Positions 1-10,891 of a stretch of 64,000 nucleotides of DNA are shown piece after piece. The translations under genes and the position numbers were made by a program. The stretch is from the NCBI GenBank assembly GCA_036873135.1, contig JAPTYO010000010.1, positions 10,640,634 to 10,704,633 of the forward strand, written 5' to 3'. Under the pieces are notes generated by a model. The model worked only from the letters and a program-made list of their open reading frames with translations, was not told the origin of the DNA and did not search any database. Source of the DNA: Clarkia xantiana subsp. parviflora. Taxonomy: Eukaryota; Streptophyta; Magnoliopsida; Myrtales; Onagraceae. Each line of letters starts with the position of its first letter. Position 1 is the first letter of the stretch.

Positions 1-2060
1 TCCTCTTCATCTTATTAGTAATGTTAGTTTTTAAATTGCTTGTCTATTTTGGTTTCAATCTCCCTGAATCTAGCGATTTCTGTAGCGTTGCCGGTGATGG
101 TGTTAAATATACTTTGAGAGATTTACTTCTTTCTGAAAACAAAATACCTCTGAGGCATCAGCTACACGATCGGTTTCGTCTATTTGTTCTAATTGCTTGT
201 TAGATTGATCTGGATTCTTCAATTGTTGAATATGGCTTATGAATGGTTATTTTGGGTCTAGTATTGCAAGTGACGATAAAATAGACAGGGACATCAGGAC
301 TCACTCTATCGTATTGATTGAATGGGGATGTTGACTAAGTCTAATGGGAATCTCTCTGATGCAATTTATTTTACGTTTTTGCTTGTTTTATAAGCTTCAT
401 CTATTGAAAGTTTATGTTTTTTTGTAAATTTATGGGGATGGATTGCTGATGATGCATTTCGATACACCTTTCATGGCAGATTATTATTATGTGATGATTT
501 TTATCGATTATTGTCACTACCTCTGAGGCAAATCTTCACCCCTTTGTATAAAATTTAAACTTTTGAACTGAAATTATAACTTATCTTAGAATCCGCATTT
601 AGGTATTTTTTTGTTATTTTTGAAAAGTTTTCCTTATTATAACTTTTGAATTTCTTGAAATGTACAGTATTTTCTATGCTGTTGGATTTCACATTAGCTC
701 TTCGGATTCACCTTGCCTAGTTATTTATTTTATGAGAGATACATGGAAGCATAAAAGTTGGCAGTGACATCATTCACTAATTTGCTGCATTTTTGCTAGA
801 TACGAAAGCTGAAGGCTGAGATAAAGTGTTATAATATATCTTTTCAAGCAGTTGAAGATCGTATCATCACAATATGCATATACTTATTAGTGGTGATGAA
901 CCGGTCGACTTCTCACCAAAATACATTACACCCGAACTGTTTGTTTGCAGATACTGCTGCTCAATCTCTATCCATTGTTTTCATCAGTTGCACAATTGTG
1001 GAGCTTGAGTGTCTCCTAAGTATTTCCAGCGCAGCTTCCTCAGGCAATTCGATTTCATCATTCTCATTTTTATCTTATTAATAATGATATAGTTTTTCAA
1101 TTGCTCGTCTGTTTTGGTTTCAATCTTCCTGAATCTAGCGATTTATGTAGCGTTGCCGGTGATGGTGTTAAATATACTTTGAGAGATTTACTTCTTTCTG
1201 AAAACAAAATACCTCTGAGGCATCAGCTACACGATTTGGTTTCGTCTAAGCAGTTGTTTGATTGATCTTTTTCGGTTTCATCAATTGTTGAATATGGAGT
1301 ATGAACGGTTATTTTGGGTGGAGAATTGCAAGTGACGATAAAATAGACAGGGACATCAGGACTCACTCAATCGTATTGATTGATTGGGGATGTTGACTAA
1401 GTCTAATGGGAATCTCTCTGATGCAATTTCTCTTACGTATTTGCTTGTTTTATAAGCTTCATCTATTAAAAGTTTTTGTTTTTTTTGGAAATTTCTTTGG
1501 ATGGATTGCTGATGATGCATATACACCTTTCATGGCAGATTATTATTATATGATGATTTTTATCGATTATTGTCACTACCTCTGAGGCAAATCTTCACCC
1601 CATTGTATAAAATGTAAAATTTATAACTGAAACTATAAATTATCTTAGAGTCTGCGTTTAGTTTAGTTTTTTTTTAATATTTTTTTTTAAAGTTTTCCTT
1701 ATTATAATTTTTGAATATATTGAAATATACAGTATTTGTTTGAGCTTAAACGGATAAGCTGAGTATCTGTTCTATGCTGTTGGATTTCACATTAGCTCTT
1801 CTGGTTCACTTTGCCTTGTTATTTATTTTATGAGAAATTCAGGGAGACATCTAACTTGGCAGTAACATCATTCACTAATTTGCTGCATTTCTGAAAGCGT
1901 AAGCTAGTGACTAAAGCTGAATGCTGAGATGAAGTGTAATAATGTATGTTTTTGAGAAGTTGAAGATCGGGTCATCACCACATGCAGATACTTATTACTA
2001 GTGGTGATGAACCGGTCTTGCCATCATGCATTACACCTGAACTGTTTGTTTGTAGATACT
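1..2060. repeat. Tandem duplication, ~1.07-1.1 kb unit
   Basis: Two head-to-tail copies of one segment. The block at about 66-171 (GCGTTGCCGGTGATGGTG within it) recurs at about 1132-1235. The CATTCACTAATTTGCTGCA block at about 770 recurs near 1866, and GATACTGCTG at 950 recurs at 2056. The offset grows from about 1066 to 1106 because of small indels. Copy 1 may begin left of the window. The copies are similar but clearly diverged. I recognise no coding sequence in the unit. It could be a duplicated intron or UTR segment of a gene lying to the left, or a duplicated intergenic block. Confidence 0.85.
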
Positions 2061-3015
2061 GCTGTTTAATCTTGAAACCATGTTTTCAATTGTCGAGCGA
2101 AATTCCAACCTGCAGCTGCATAGATATCAATTACTGAAAGACCGTTATTACATCGAAAGACTTGCAGAAACCCCTGATTTTGTAATTCCAGATAAAGCCA
2201 GCTGGGTTATTGATCTAGAGGAAAATAGAGACAGCTGGGTCCCATGTCGCCGTTCTGGGAAGAGCATTTTCCGGGAAGGAACAGGCATGAATTTTTTTCA
2301 CTTTATTCATCGTCAGACATTGCTTTAAGAGGGACGTGAAAGTGGGCGACGATCGGAAGGACGGAAAATTCAATTCAAAATTTCACCTTTAATTTACCAG
2401 AAATTGCATAGCTTGGGCTTGGTGGTTATTTTTATTTATTTTTTTCATTTGTGTTCCTAGATTGGTAGATTATTAGATAACTAGTTATACACTTGCGTTT
2501 TAAAATTTAAATTATACAATTATTGACTTATGAACTATTTTTTTTAAATAGTAATATATTTAAATAACATATTATTTATATTGTTGATTAATATTAAAAA
2601 TAAATAATATATGTCATTCAAAAAGTTTTGATCTCTACTTTTTTTTTTTTTTTTTTTTAATGTGAGTCCTCACACCCCTATTCAACTTTAATATTGAATA
2701 GTATCTGTGGCAAAATATATATATATATATATTAAAGTCACGAAATGTATACACACGGATATAGATCTCCTGCCCCACTCTTTTTGTTTCAGATCGTGTT
2801 TTTCCATTAAGATTTTGACATTAATATTTTGACACGTGTCTTGAGTGTAATTAATTTTATAATTTTTTTTCCTAAAACATTGTTGTTTGATGATACCATA
2901 CTTTCCTGCCTCAGCTCCAACCATATGATCGAGTGTAGAATATTTCTTAAAAATCATATTGATTGATTATAGAAAAATTCAAAACTTGGTGATGTTGCAA
3001 AAGCACTAGTCTATA
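2061..3015. other. Unassigned sequence with one unrecognised open frame
   Basis: The second duplication copy runs into an open frame at 2080-2328 (+, 82 codons, starting MFSIVERNSN, with a central WVIDLEENRDSW). Its composition is protein-like but I recognise no family, and there is no partner exon that I can identify. The rest is AT-rich with a T-run near 2640 and a short (AT)n tract near 2716. Confidence 0.3.
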
Positions 3016-4089
3016 TCTACTATATTATATTAATTCGGCACCGGAAGCCCTCTGACTGACACGTGGGCGGTTCGCATAGTCAGCGTTTCCTAATTTAATC
3101 GGCATTTAATTGGAGGTCTATAAATTTAGTCATAAAATATTGATTGGTTGTAAATTAAGAAGTATTTTTATCTCCTATTTTAGTCTCTACGCAATATAAA
3201 GAAACAAATTAAATAAAAGTTTCCATTTAAATTCATTATCTATACAGTTCGGTTCCGGAAGACCATAGGCCGCCACGTAAGCACTATATAAATATAAATT
3301 AATAAAAATAATTAATATCATATAACCATATAAGGCACGTTATATATTACTAAAAACAGTTATTATAGTATAAAAAGCATAGGTATATGTAAAGAAATAT
3401 ATATAAACAGTATATAATTTACGTTCATCACTAGGTTAAGCATGAAAAAAAAACTATATATGTTTCAAAGTGATTGCAATTTTTTTGTGGCTAACCTAAA
3501 TCGTGAATGAATAATGAATGGTTTCGCTAATTTAGTATTAAAAAAATTTAATATAATAAATAAATTAATTAATATGTTATATATTATAACGTATATTAGA
3601 CATGTATATTGTATATTATTTTTCTATAAAATATTTCATTCTTATTATTACGTATTAAATATTCTAGATATGTATACTATATATATTATTATTTTTGTAT
3701 AAATATTCTAATTAGACTCCTTAGACGTTCAATAACCACATTATAAATTAGCAATAATTTAGGCAAAACTCTACCTAGCATTCTTTGCCCCCAATTTGTA
3801 TATACAATCATAGGTAACATGAATAGGTGCGTTACAACCCTCATTCTTTGTTTTTCTCTACCCTCAACCTATATCCTCTTTTAAAAAATCGCAAACTGAA
3901 TAAAAAAAATCAATAGCTAAGATACAAATTGTTATAATCGTATAATAATCAATGATATGTAACATGTATTGTTTTCTTCTACTGTTCAATTTCATTGATT
4001 TTGTATTTTGATTGAATATTTGTAGATGTCACTGGTGCAGTACCAGTCCATACCTAATATTACGTATCTCTGCCAAGAAACGTATATAT

Positions 4090-4770
4090 TTAATGAAGTG
4101 GCGAAACTGGGCACTCCGGAAGTTGCATCGACGGGTTGTCGATGACAGTGGAAGTATGATCGGGTGATCGGAGCGAGTAGGATGGTTGCAGCGAGAGACT
4201 CTCCTGAACGATGAAGGTGGAGCCGGGTTCTGATAAGTGATTCGTGGTCGATGGTTGTCGGTAGAGAAGGGCTAGAGTTGGTTTTGTCGAGGGTGGAAGA
4301 AGACGGTAAGAACATTCAGATTCTTGTGGTATCCTCTTTATCATGGAGTGTCTTTTTTTTTTTTTTTTCCTAAATTGTAATTGTTTTTTATGACCTAGGG
4401 ATGTGGAACCGTTGCCACTGCTCGTGTCGAACAAATTCAGTGAAGAAATTGAAATTATGGGCTTGCATGCAGTTAGTATTTAATAACACCAACTTATATT
4501 TATTCATAATAGGTTCGTTCCAATCAAATGATTGAAAATTTAACATCAATACCCTTTATAGTATCAAGTTTAGTTGATACAGTTTTTGCCTTAGCTTATA
4601 TGTGTCCATTGATTTCGTATAGTGCTCCACATAAAGTTGTGGTTACGAGGATCTTTAAGAAGATGTTATACCATGAGCAGGTAATTAATTACATTAAATT
4701 GATTGTGCAAAGTGATACTTATTTAGCCAAATATATGACAACGGCTTCAACTCTATGTATAAGCTGGTGA
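4090..4770. other. Possible captured gene fragments inside Helitron segment 1
   Basis: A patch at 4090-4440 is markedly GC-richer than its surroundings and is open on the minus strand for 107-114 codons in two overlapping frames, which looks compositional. A forward frame at 4528-4770 (starting MIENLTSIPF) is hydrophobic, and its first ~50 codons end at CAG|GTAATT, a credible donor. I recognise neither. Helitrons often carry host gene pieces, so capture is a reasonable guess but not shown. Confidence 0.2.
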
Positions 4771-5082
4771 CAATGTAGATCTTCTATTCTACGTAGTTTG
4801 TAACTTGATGATATCCATCAATGACATGTAATTAAAACCACTCTAGCAGTAGGCAGTATCTATTCCTCCCTTCTGATTCATACTTGATAGTAAGAAAGTG
4901 AAAGATTGAGACTAATTTAAGTATATATATTCATGGTGTTTCGATTAATATGAGATGTATATATGTCTATATTCTATATATTTACACCAAAATAATGTAT
5001 AAACTTACGTTTGTAAAGTAATTAATATATGTTTAGATAGTTTTATTTTCATTATATTATTTATTTTTTAACTTAGCGTAAT

Positions 5083-6150
5083 ATGTCTCTTGGAGGTTAT
5101 TCAAAGCAATGTTATCAGAACCGGACCGGGCATCGGACCGGCAAGGCCACCGGTTCACGGTTCGACCGGTCCGACCCGGTTCGAACCCGGTACGTGTGTT
5201 TACAATGTTTTCTACTCTATTAGTCTATTTATTATTTCCCATTCTTTCCATACCGTTTTCTCTTTTTTCCTTAAGCCCCTCCCCATCTCCTTTCCAATTC
5301 CCCGTCTCTTCATCTCTCTCTCCAATCTCCATCTCTCATCTCTCTCTCCAATCTCCATCTCTATTCTCTCCTCTCTGTCTCTCTCCAACCTTAGCCAAAA
5401 ACAGAAAAACATCCTTCTCTTTTCCCCATCTCTCGTCCATCCTATCCCTTCCACCATCCCACCCCCAACCCACCTTTCCCTTCCCCCACATCGGAGGTGG
5501 TACTATGGCAGTCACGGTCGCGGACAAAGAGTGGTCCAATTCCACTCCACCTTCCGTGAATCGAAGCATATGCGCAAAGGGAGGGCGGAAGTTGGTGGTG
5601 CTTGGAGCGGAAGTTGAGGCGGCGGATCTGAAGATGTAGGGTTTATATTTTTCTCTTTTTTTTTTTTTTTTTTTTTTCTTTTTTCCCGAACCGGTGGACC
5701 GGAGAACCGTCCGGTCCGCGCAGAACCGGCCGGTTCGATAAAAAAACGGCTATCGAACCGGGTTCGCTTACATTCTCCGGAATTACTTGAACCGGACCGT
5801 TGGAGTCACCGGTTCCGGTTCGAACCCGGTCGGACCGCCGGTCCGGTCCGGTTCTGATAACACTGATTCAAAGCATTCGTGGAGTGACCGATTGAGTGGA
5901 CTGGCGAATTGCAGAAAGGGTGTCAAATGTTCTACATCGTGCACGGTGTATTCCGACTGGTCTCTTGGTCCTGGGTTCCGAGGGAATCGAATGAGAGCGT
6001 CAACTGGGTCGCTTTAGATTTAGAAAGAGGGTATGCGTACCCCCGCCCTCTCTTTTATGCTTACTTTTAAAGGATCAGGATTTTATCCCTTCTTGAACTC
6101 TATGTACTTTTGGTTTGAATGCAGTCTTTGTTGCAAAAAAAAAAAAAAAA
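5083..6150 (+). mobile_element. Poly(A) SINE-like retroposon, copy 1 (interrupted)
   Basis: The body begins ATGTCTCTTGGAGGTTATTC and ends in a pure A-run (about 6135-6150). It is flanked by identical 13-bp direct repeats AACTTAGCGTAAT at 5070-5082 and 6151-6163. A 759-bp hAT-like element plus its 8-bp duplication splits it; without these the body is about 301 bp. Poly(A) tail plus target duplication is the mark of LINE-type retroposition. I could not identify clear tRNA A and B boxes, so it could be a SINE or a retroposed RNA. Confidence 0.7.
5107..5865. mobile_element. hAT-like non-autonomous element
   Basis: The ends are CAATGTTATCAGAACCGG and, inverted, CAGTGTTATCAGAACCGG. They are flanked by the 8-bp direct repeat ATTCAAAG (5099-5106 and 5866-5873). 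The uninterrupted sister sequence at about 6277-6290 shows the empty site with a single ATTCAAAG. The 8-bp duplication and CARTG termini fit the hAT superfamily. Subterminal regions are rich in CCGGTT motifs. The interior has a pyrimidine-rich stretch (5220-5470) and a long T-run (about 5656-5678). Open frames across the pyrimidine tract are low-complexity and not convincing, so no transposase is encoded. Confidence 0.85.
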
Positions 6151-6259
6151 AACTTAGCGTAATCTGTAAATATTAAAATGGTAATGTAATAAATAGAACA
6201 GTATTATGTTTAGATATTTTTATTTTCATTATATTATTTGTTTTTTAACTTAGCGTAAT

Positions 6260-6568
6260 ATGTCTCTTGGAGGTTATTCAAAGCATTCGTGGAGTGACCG
6301 ATCGAGTGGACTGACGAATTGCAACAAGGGTGTAGAATATTCTACATCGTGCACGGTGTATTCTGACTGGTCTCTTGCTCCCGGTCCTGTATTCCGAGGG
6401 AATCAAATGAGAGCGTCAACGGGGTCGCTTTAGATTTAGAAAGAGGGTATGAATACCCCGCCCTCTCTTTTATGCTTACTTTTGCAGGATAGGGATTTTA
6501 TCCCTTTGAACTTTATGAACTTTTGTTTGAATGGAATCTTTGTTGGCAGAAAAAAAAAAAAATAAAAA
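6260..6568 (+). mobile_element. Poly(A) SINE-like retroposon, copy 2 (intact)
   Basis: About 309 bp, colinear with the interrupted copy at 5083-6150, ending in an A-rich tail. It is flanked by AACTTAGCGTAAT (6247-6259) and AACTTAGCATAAT (6569-6581). The sequence outside the target repeats also matches between copies (TTTATTTTCATTATATTAT before, CTGTAAATATTAAAATGGTA after). The pair therefore arose by tandem duplication of an already inserted retroposon, not by two insertions. Confidence 0.75.
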
Positions 6569-6593
6569 AACTTAGCATAATCTGTAAATATTA

Positions 6594-6647
6594 AAATGGT
6601 AATGTAATAAATGGAAGACTAGTCTTCAATTTATTACATTACCATTT
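6594..6647. repeat. Near-perfect palindrome
   Basis: The arm AAATGGTAATGTAATAAAT is followed by GG, the self-complementary AAGACTAGTCTT, CA, and then the inverted arm ATTTATTACATTACCATTT. The left arm is the sequence that follows both retroposon copies (also at about 6177), so the right arm looks like a local inverted copy of flanking DNA. Confidence 0.8.
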
Positions 6648-8422
6648 ACCATTTTAGAAGTGCTTACGTTTTAAAAAATATAAAATACATATTCATATAA
6701 TTTTTGACATAAAATTAGGATTCTATAATTATTGAACTTATATTTATTATCATTAATTAGAATTAAATAATTATTTAACTTATATTTAATCTCTTACCCG
6801 CGCGGTGCGCGGTATTTGCATCTAGTATATTATAATTTGGAAAGTTAGTCTAATCTTTTGACAAATCATAAAACTTTGATATGATGTGTCACAATTAAAT
6901 TATACCATTGGTCCACCTCTATTTCTCTCTCTTTAATAAAACAAATCATTGCCACATATACATTGATCATGCTCTAGAATTGCTCAAAGACTCCACAATG
7001 CATCTTACCATCAGTTTTTTTACTACCCCGTACGTTTCACTCGAAGACTGCAGTGAGACAAGCAATTGTATCACCAAAGAGTTTTTTTTTTTTTCCATAA
7101 ATGCAGAAATACTTATTTTTGTTTGTTTTTTTTCCAAGAGAAATACTTATTTCTGTTAAAACACCATTTCTTTTAGAGCTTAGACAATTTAGGGTTTTCA
7201 ACCTCCGCCCCCTTACCAACTGCTCAGTCCGCCACCTCATCCCCTCCGTTTTCGCAGCCCGCCACCGCAGTCCGTCACCGCGTCGCCAGCAGCTCCGTCT
7301 CGCATCGCCACCGTGCTCCAGCCACAACCATCTTCAAAACTCTTCTCTGATCGTGCCCGACCTCCTCAGGTCCCATCGTCGCTGCAATTTCACCGAGTTG
7401 TGTGATTAATCGAGCAAACGGGAACGCTTCACACGTCACACCCACCAAAATAACGTCGCTCCTCTTGCTACGGCCTGCAAGTTCATCGCACACCACCTCT
7501 ATATTCTTTCATCTACGAAACTGAATTAGCCGCCGCTATGTCCGCCCAGTTGCTCTGTCCACTCCGTTCCATCTCCCCGAAGACCCAGATAATTTCATCG
7601 TATCTATATATTACTCTGAATCCATCTTCTCATTCTGCACATAAATTAGACTCCAAAAGGTAATTTTCTCATTTGTAAATTATCATATAGATATTACCTA
7701 ATTTGTGTGTGATTTATTACAAATCTTAAATTTGATTCTATTGATTAAAATCATATATACATGATTTCGGATTGAAGCTACCGCATTCAAATTCTGCAAA
7801 ATAAAATTATTTTTTAACAAAAATGTTCATGAATCGAAATTAATGATACATTTCCGATTTTGGTGGACCTGCTATCTATAATCTATTAATAGTCATTGTC
7901 GCTCAAACATCATGCTTGGTGAGGACTATGGTCTATGATTTTTGTAATTTATAAGTGTTTGTCTACTTTCTGTTGTACGGAAAAAAACAATTGTTCAATG
8001 AATAAAATTCTTGCTTTATAGATGGGGACAATTTTTATTTTTGGGTTCAACAACCAAGATTTTGATGCATTATTTTATTTGAATCCTTCATATTTCTTTG
8101 GTCAAAATTGTTGCTTTGTGAGCTTGCTCGATTGACAGTATGTTTAGGTAAACCTCGAATTCGTTTATGATTGATATACTAACAAAGTGTGCAATTTTTT
8201 AGCTGCAATGATGAGAAATCTACCTCTTCAAACCATACAAATTTTTAAACCTGTATTTATATTGTGTTTCCATTTTATTCTGAATCAACATCGGAGAAAA
8301 TATAAATAGTTTTTGTGGTTACTATTTCTTCAAACCACCTCTCTTTTGTGTTGTTAAATCAGTTGCTGTAATATCCATTAAATGTAACATAAATGAAGTA
8401 CTTAAATATTGGAAAGAGTGCA

Positions 8423-8572
8423 GATTATTTTGGAAGGGTCATTGTGATGTCGAATCTGAAACCTCCTGTGACTACCGCAGCAGCTGCTATCTCTTATCGT
8501 GAATCAATCATGAAAGCTCTTCCATCAGATAGCAGCTTTGATCCGCTAATGACTCTGTATTTGACAGATTCC
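8423..8572 (+). pseudogene. PYR4: Captured exon of dihydroorotase (pyrimidine synthesis)
   Basis: About 50 codons read DYFGRVIVMSNLKPPVTT, then a YRESIMKALP stretch and DPLMTLYLTDS. This is the plant dihydroorotase (ring-closing step of de novo UMP synthesis) region that normally reads FGRxIVMPNLKPPVTT ... LMTLYLTD. A splice-acceptor-like GTGCAG precedes it. The frame ends shortly after the match (SMLQCY then stop) and no other part of the enzyme is nearby: the metal-ligand HxH region and C-terminal half are absent. It lies inside the second Helitron-like segment, upstream of the RPA-like exons. I read it as a gene fragment captured by the transposon. The assignment comes from remembered family sequence, not a search. 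Confidence 0.75.
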
Positions 8573-8697
8573 ATGCTTCAATGCTATTGAAGAGAGAAAT
8601 AAACACAAGGTAACCCATTTAAAATTAAATACAATATAAATGGATCAGTCCAGATTTTAGCTTAATACCATTTATATAAAATAGCTTATTTGTAGAA

Positions 8698-9740
8698 GGT
8701 TCTGTTATAAGTTTGAAGTACTTTCGCATAGTGAAAGCTGTTTCTTATAGACCATTTGGGAGATCCAACAAATTAATGATTTTGTTGAACACAATAGTCA
8801 ATTCTGTTGAGGAGCAGTGTCATACTATCCCTACATATTATTTTGAATTCCCAAGCCCAACACAACTTAGAAAACGGAAGGGCGACAAATCTGTGTTATT
8901 TGGTATACCTTTTTATGATTCTTTAATTTATTCATATCCATTCAACTATTATTATTAGATTTTAAACCGTCTTGAACCATTTTGTCAGATGTTATTGGTA
9001 GATTGGTTGCAATTGGTCCAATTGAGAAAGTGATGTCTTGTGGCCAGTCAACCGATTTTCGACGCATTCATCTTGCTGTGAATGGGTAAATATTTTGTTA
9101 TTTCTTTACCTATTTGACAACTGCATAATTCACTGCAATTTTTTAAATATACATTTTTAGTGTTGGTGAAGTTCGTGTGACGTTATGGAAGAGCTGTATT
9201 GATCAAATTGGTGTTGATGTTGCATCTGCCACTGGTCCAATTATAATTGCCATCAATTCAGTAAATGTTTCAGAGTACAATGGTAATGTCAACCTTATAT
9301 TTTCTACAATTATCCGTATGTTTGATATTATAACTTTAATGTGAAATTCAATGTTTCCCCTCCTATCATTTAAGGTCAACTTTCACTAAGCACGACCAAC
9401 TCCTCCCGTTTATATATTAACATTGACATCCCTGATGTGCAAACCATTATTGATAGGTGTGTATCTCTTTCTGGTTAGTATTTCAGATTTACTAATTAAA
9501 TGATACTTATTTCATGTGTTCTTAATGCTCATATTTTTTTAAATTAGTGTTGATGTAGATCAGCTTCCCATTCGGAACTTACTTTCATTTAAGCCTTCAA
9601 AGGAAGATGTTGTGGAACGAATGAATACTGGGCGGAAGACTATTGTAGAGTTGTTGGCTGTGACTTGGTCACCAGAGTTCATGGAATTTAATGAACACGA
9701 ATTTGTTTGTTCAATTTATCCACAAATAACAATACCGTAG
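8698..9740 (+). pseudogene. RPA1-like / DUF223 OB-fold gene remnant of a Helitron
   Basis: Five exons can be joined: about 8698-8902, 8989-9085, 9161-9282, 9375-9456 and 9548-9740, with GT..AG junctions. The product contains YRPFGRSNK, then DVIGRLVAIG, RRIHLAVNG, VRVTLWKSC, IIIAINSVNVSEYNG and LYINIDIPDV. This is the pattern of plant replication protein A large-subunit-like (DUF223) single-strand DNA-binding folds, common as Helitron passengers. It ends at a TAG soon after MEFNEHEF, before the C-terminal zinc-binding DNA-binding domain seen in full RPA1-like proteins. No convincing start codon or first domain is seen, so it is a truncated remnant. Confidence 0.75.
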
Positions 9741-10261
9741 TATGTTATTGTAGTTGCAAGTATCTTCTCCAGTTGGCAAATGATCCATACGTGTTGCAAC
9801 AAATATATCTTCCAAATCTATATCCACGTTTACCAATGCTAACACCGGATGGTCGAACATTTTTAAATAAAATGGTCGCAAACGGAAATATGCGTGCTTA
9901 TATAATGATAGGTACTCATCAATTTTTCTTAGTTGGAGATAAGTATTATGGACTATACTGGTTGGAACGCGCACTATAGAAATTGAGAAATCGTCAAGCA
10001 GTTTATAATTATGCCATTGCATCAATATCAATGGACGATCTCGATCGCATAGGAGAAAAACTATTCAAGGAGTTAATGAAAAAAATAAGGATTGGCATAA
10101 AAAACTACAAAATTGCAGACGACACTTCAAGAAAATGGTGGGGCCACTTGATCTCGCCAGAATATATGTTCCAGAAGAATATCGTCTCAACGTATCACCA
10201 CAAACACTACAAACAACAAACCATCATGGAGTATATTCGCGTTGCGTACGATGTGCAATAA
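9741..10261 (+). pseudogene. F-box-like (At2g35280-type) remnant, tentative
   Basis: Two adjoining forward frames. The first (within 9707-9979) contains NDPYVLQQIYLPNLYPRLP and FLNKMVANGN. The second (9983-10261) contains AVYNYAIASISMDDLDRIGE. The order 'xDPYVxQ ... FLxxCxxxGN ... AxYxYGI' recalls the small plant F-box family whose members carry a short C-terminal TPR-like repeat. An in-frame stop separates the two frames and no F-box itself is visible. The family guess is weak. It directly follows the RPA-like exons and shares their Helitron context. Confidence 0.35.
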
Positions 10262-10891
10262 AAATAGAAATGTATAAGTTGAAATATTACATATCTTAAA
10301 TATGTATTACAGTTTGATTATTTACCTTGAATAACACCACCACATTCTATTATAATTTATAATTGATATTTAAATAATATTCGATATGAATTTAAAAAAT
10401 ATATATCATATCGAGTTCTTTTATCAAACATTGTATGAAATTCACATGGACCATTATGAAAGCTGCGTAACATATAAATAAAGGATAAAAACACATGTAC
10501 CAACCAATAAGTTAGTCTAATTTACGATAATTCATTAGTATAAGTCGAACACATATGCTAATATATCAACAAAAATAACAACAAAATTAAATAAATAGTT
10601 ATTAAGAAAATGTTTTTTAATGACAGATGTACCCGAAAAACAATAATATCATATGCCTAATTTTTCCCCCTAATAAATAAAACATCAATTCACCTACTAT
10701 ATTATGTTCAATCTATTCGATTAAGAAAAAATAATACATATAAAATCAAAAATACCTTAAATGTAATGTTTCACAAAACTTGAATAAACAATTCAAAAAA
10801 AAAAAAAAAAAAAAACTAAATTATCAATAATAAAATTCAATTTTGCAATATCCCAAATACATACCGCGCAACGCGCGGGTACGCCTACTAG

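Larger units (their letters stand above)
3016..6825 (+). mobile_element. Helitron-like segment 1 (non-autonomous)
   Basis: The right end has the Helitron 3' signature: a GC-rich hairpin (6796-6813, arms around GCGC/GCGC) about ten bases before a terminal CTAG (6822-6825) followed by T. A plausible 5' end is TCTACTATATTATATTAA at 3016, preceded by A, which fits insertion between A and T. The 3' end is well supported; the 5' end is inferred. No Rep/helicase coding is visible. The segment holds a GC-richer patch (4090-4440), a possible exon fragment (about 4511-4680 ending in a GT donor) and the retroposon/hAT nest described separately. Confidence 0.5.
6826..10891 (+). mobile_element. Helitron-like segment 2 with RPA-like gene and captured exon
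   Basis: The 3' end is a GC-rich hairpin (10863-10880, CCGCGC/GCGCGG arms) followed by CTAG (10888-10891) and T, the typical plant Helitron terminus. It encloses an RPA/DUF223-type gene remnant, a companion of many plant Helitrons, plus a dihydroorotase exon and F-box-like debris. No Rep/helicase frame is present, so it is non-autonomous. The 5' end is uncertain: TCTAGTATATTATAATT at 6821 would fit but overlaps the terminus of segment 1. A GC-richer, intron-poor stretch at 7190-7560 resembles captured UTR or coding DNA but I cannot name it. Confidence 0.6.

Noticed and set aside
961..1074. Minus-strand peptide with IELPEEAALEILRR, resembling the start of an F-box
   Set aside because: Only 37 codons, with a stop immediately upstream, no start codon and no continuation. 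The resemblance is too short to annotate.
5090..5639. Two long overlapping forward frames (175-176 codons) and reverse frames
   Set aside because: They translate a pyrimidine-rich low-complexity tract inside a hAT-like element (SLSPISISHLSL-type) and match no domain.
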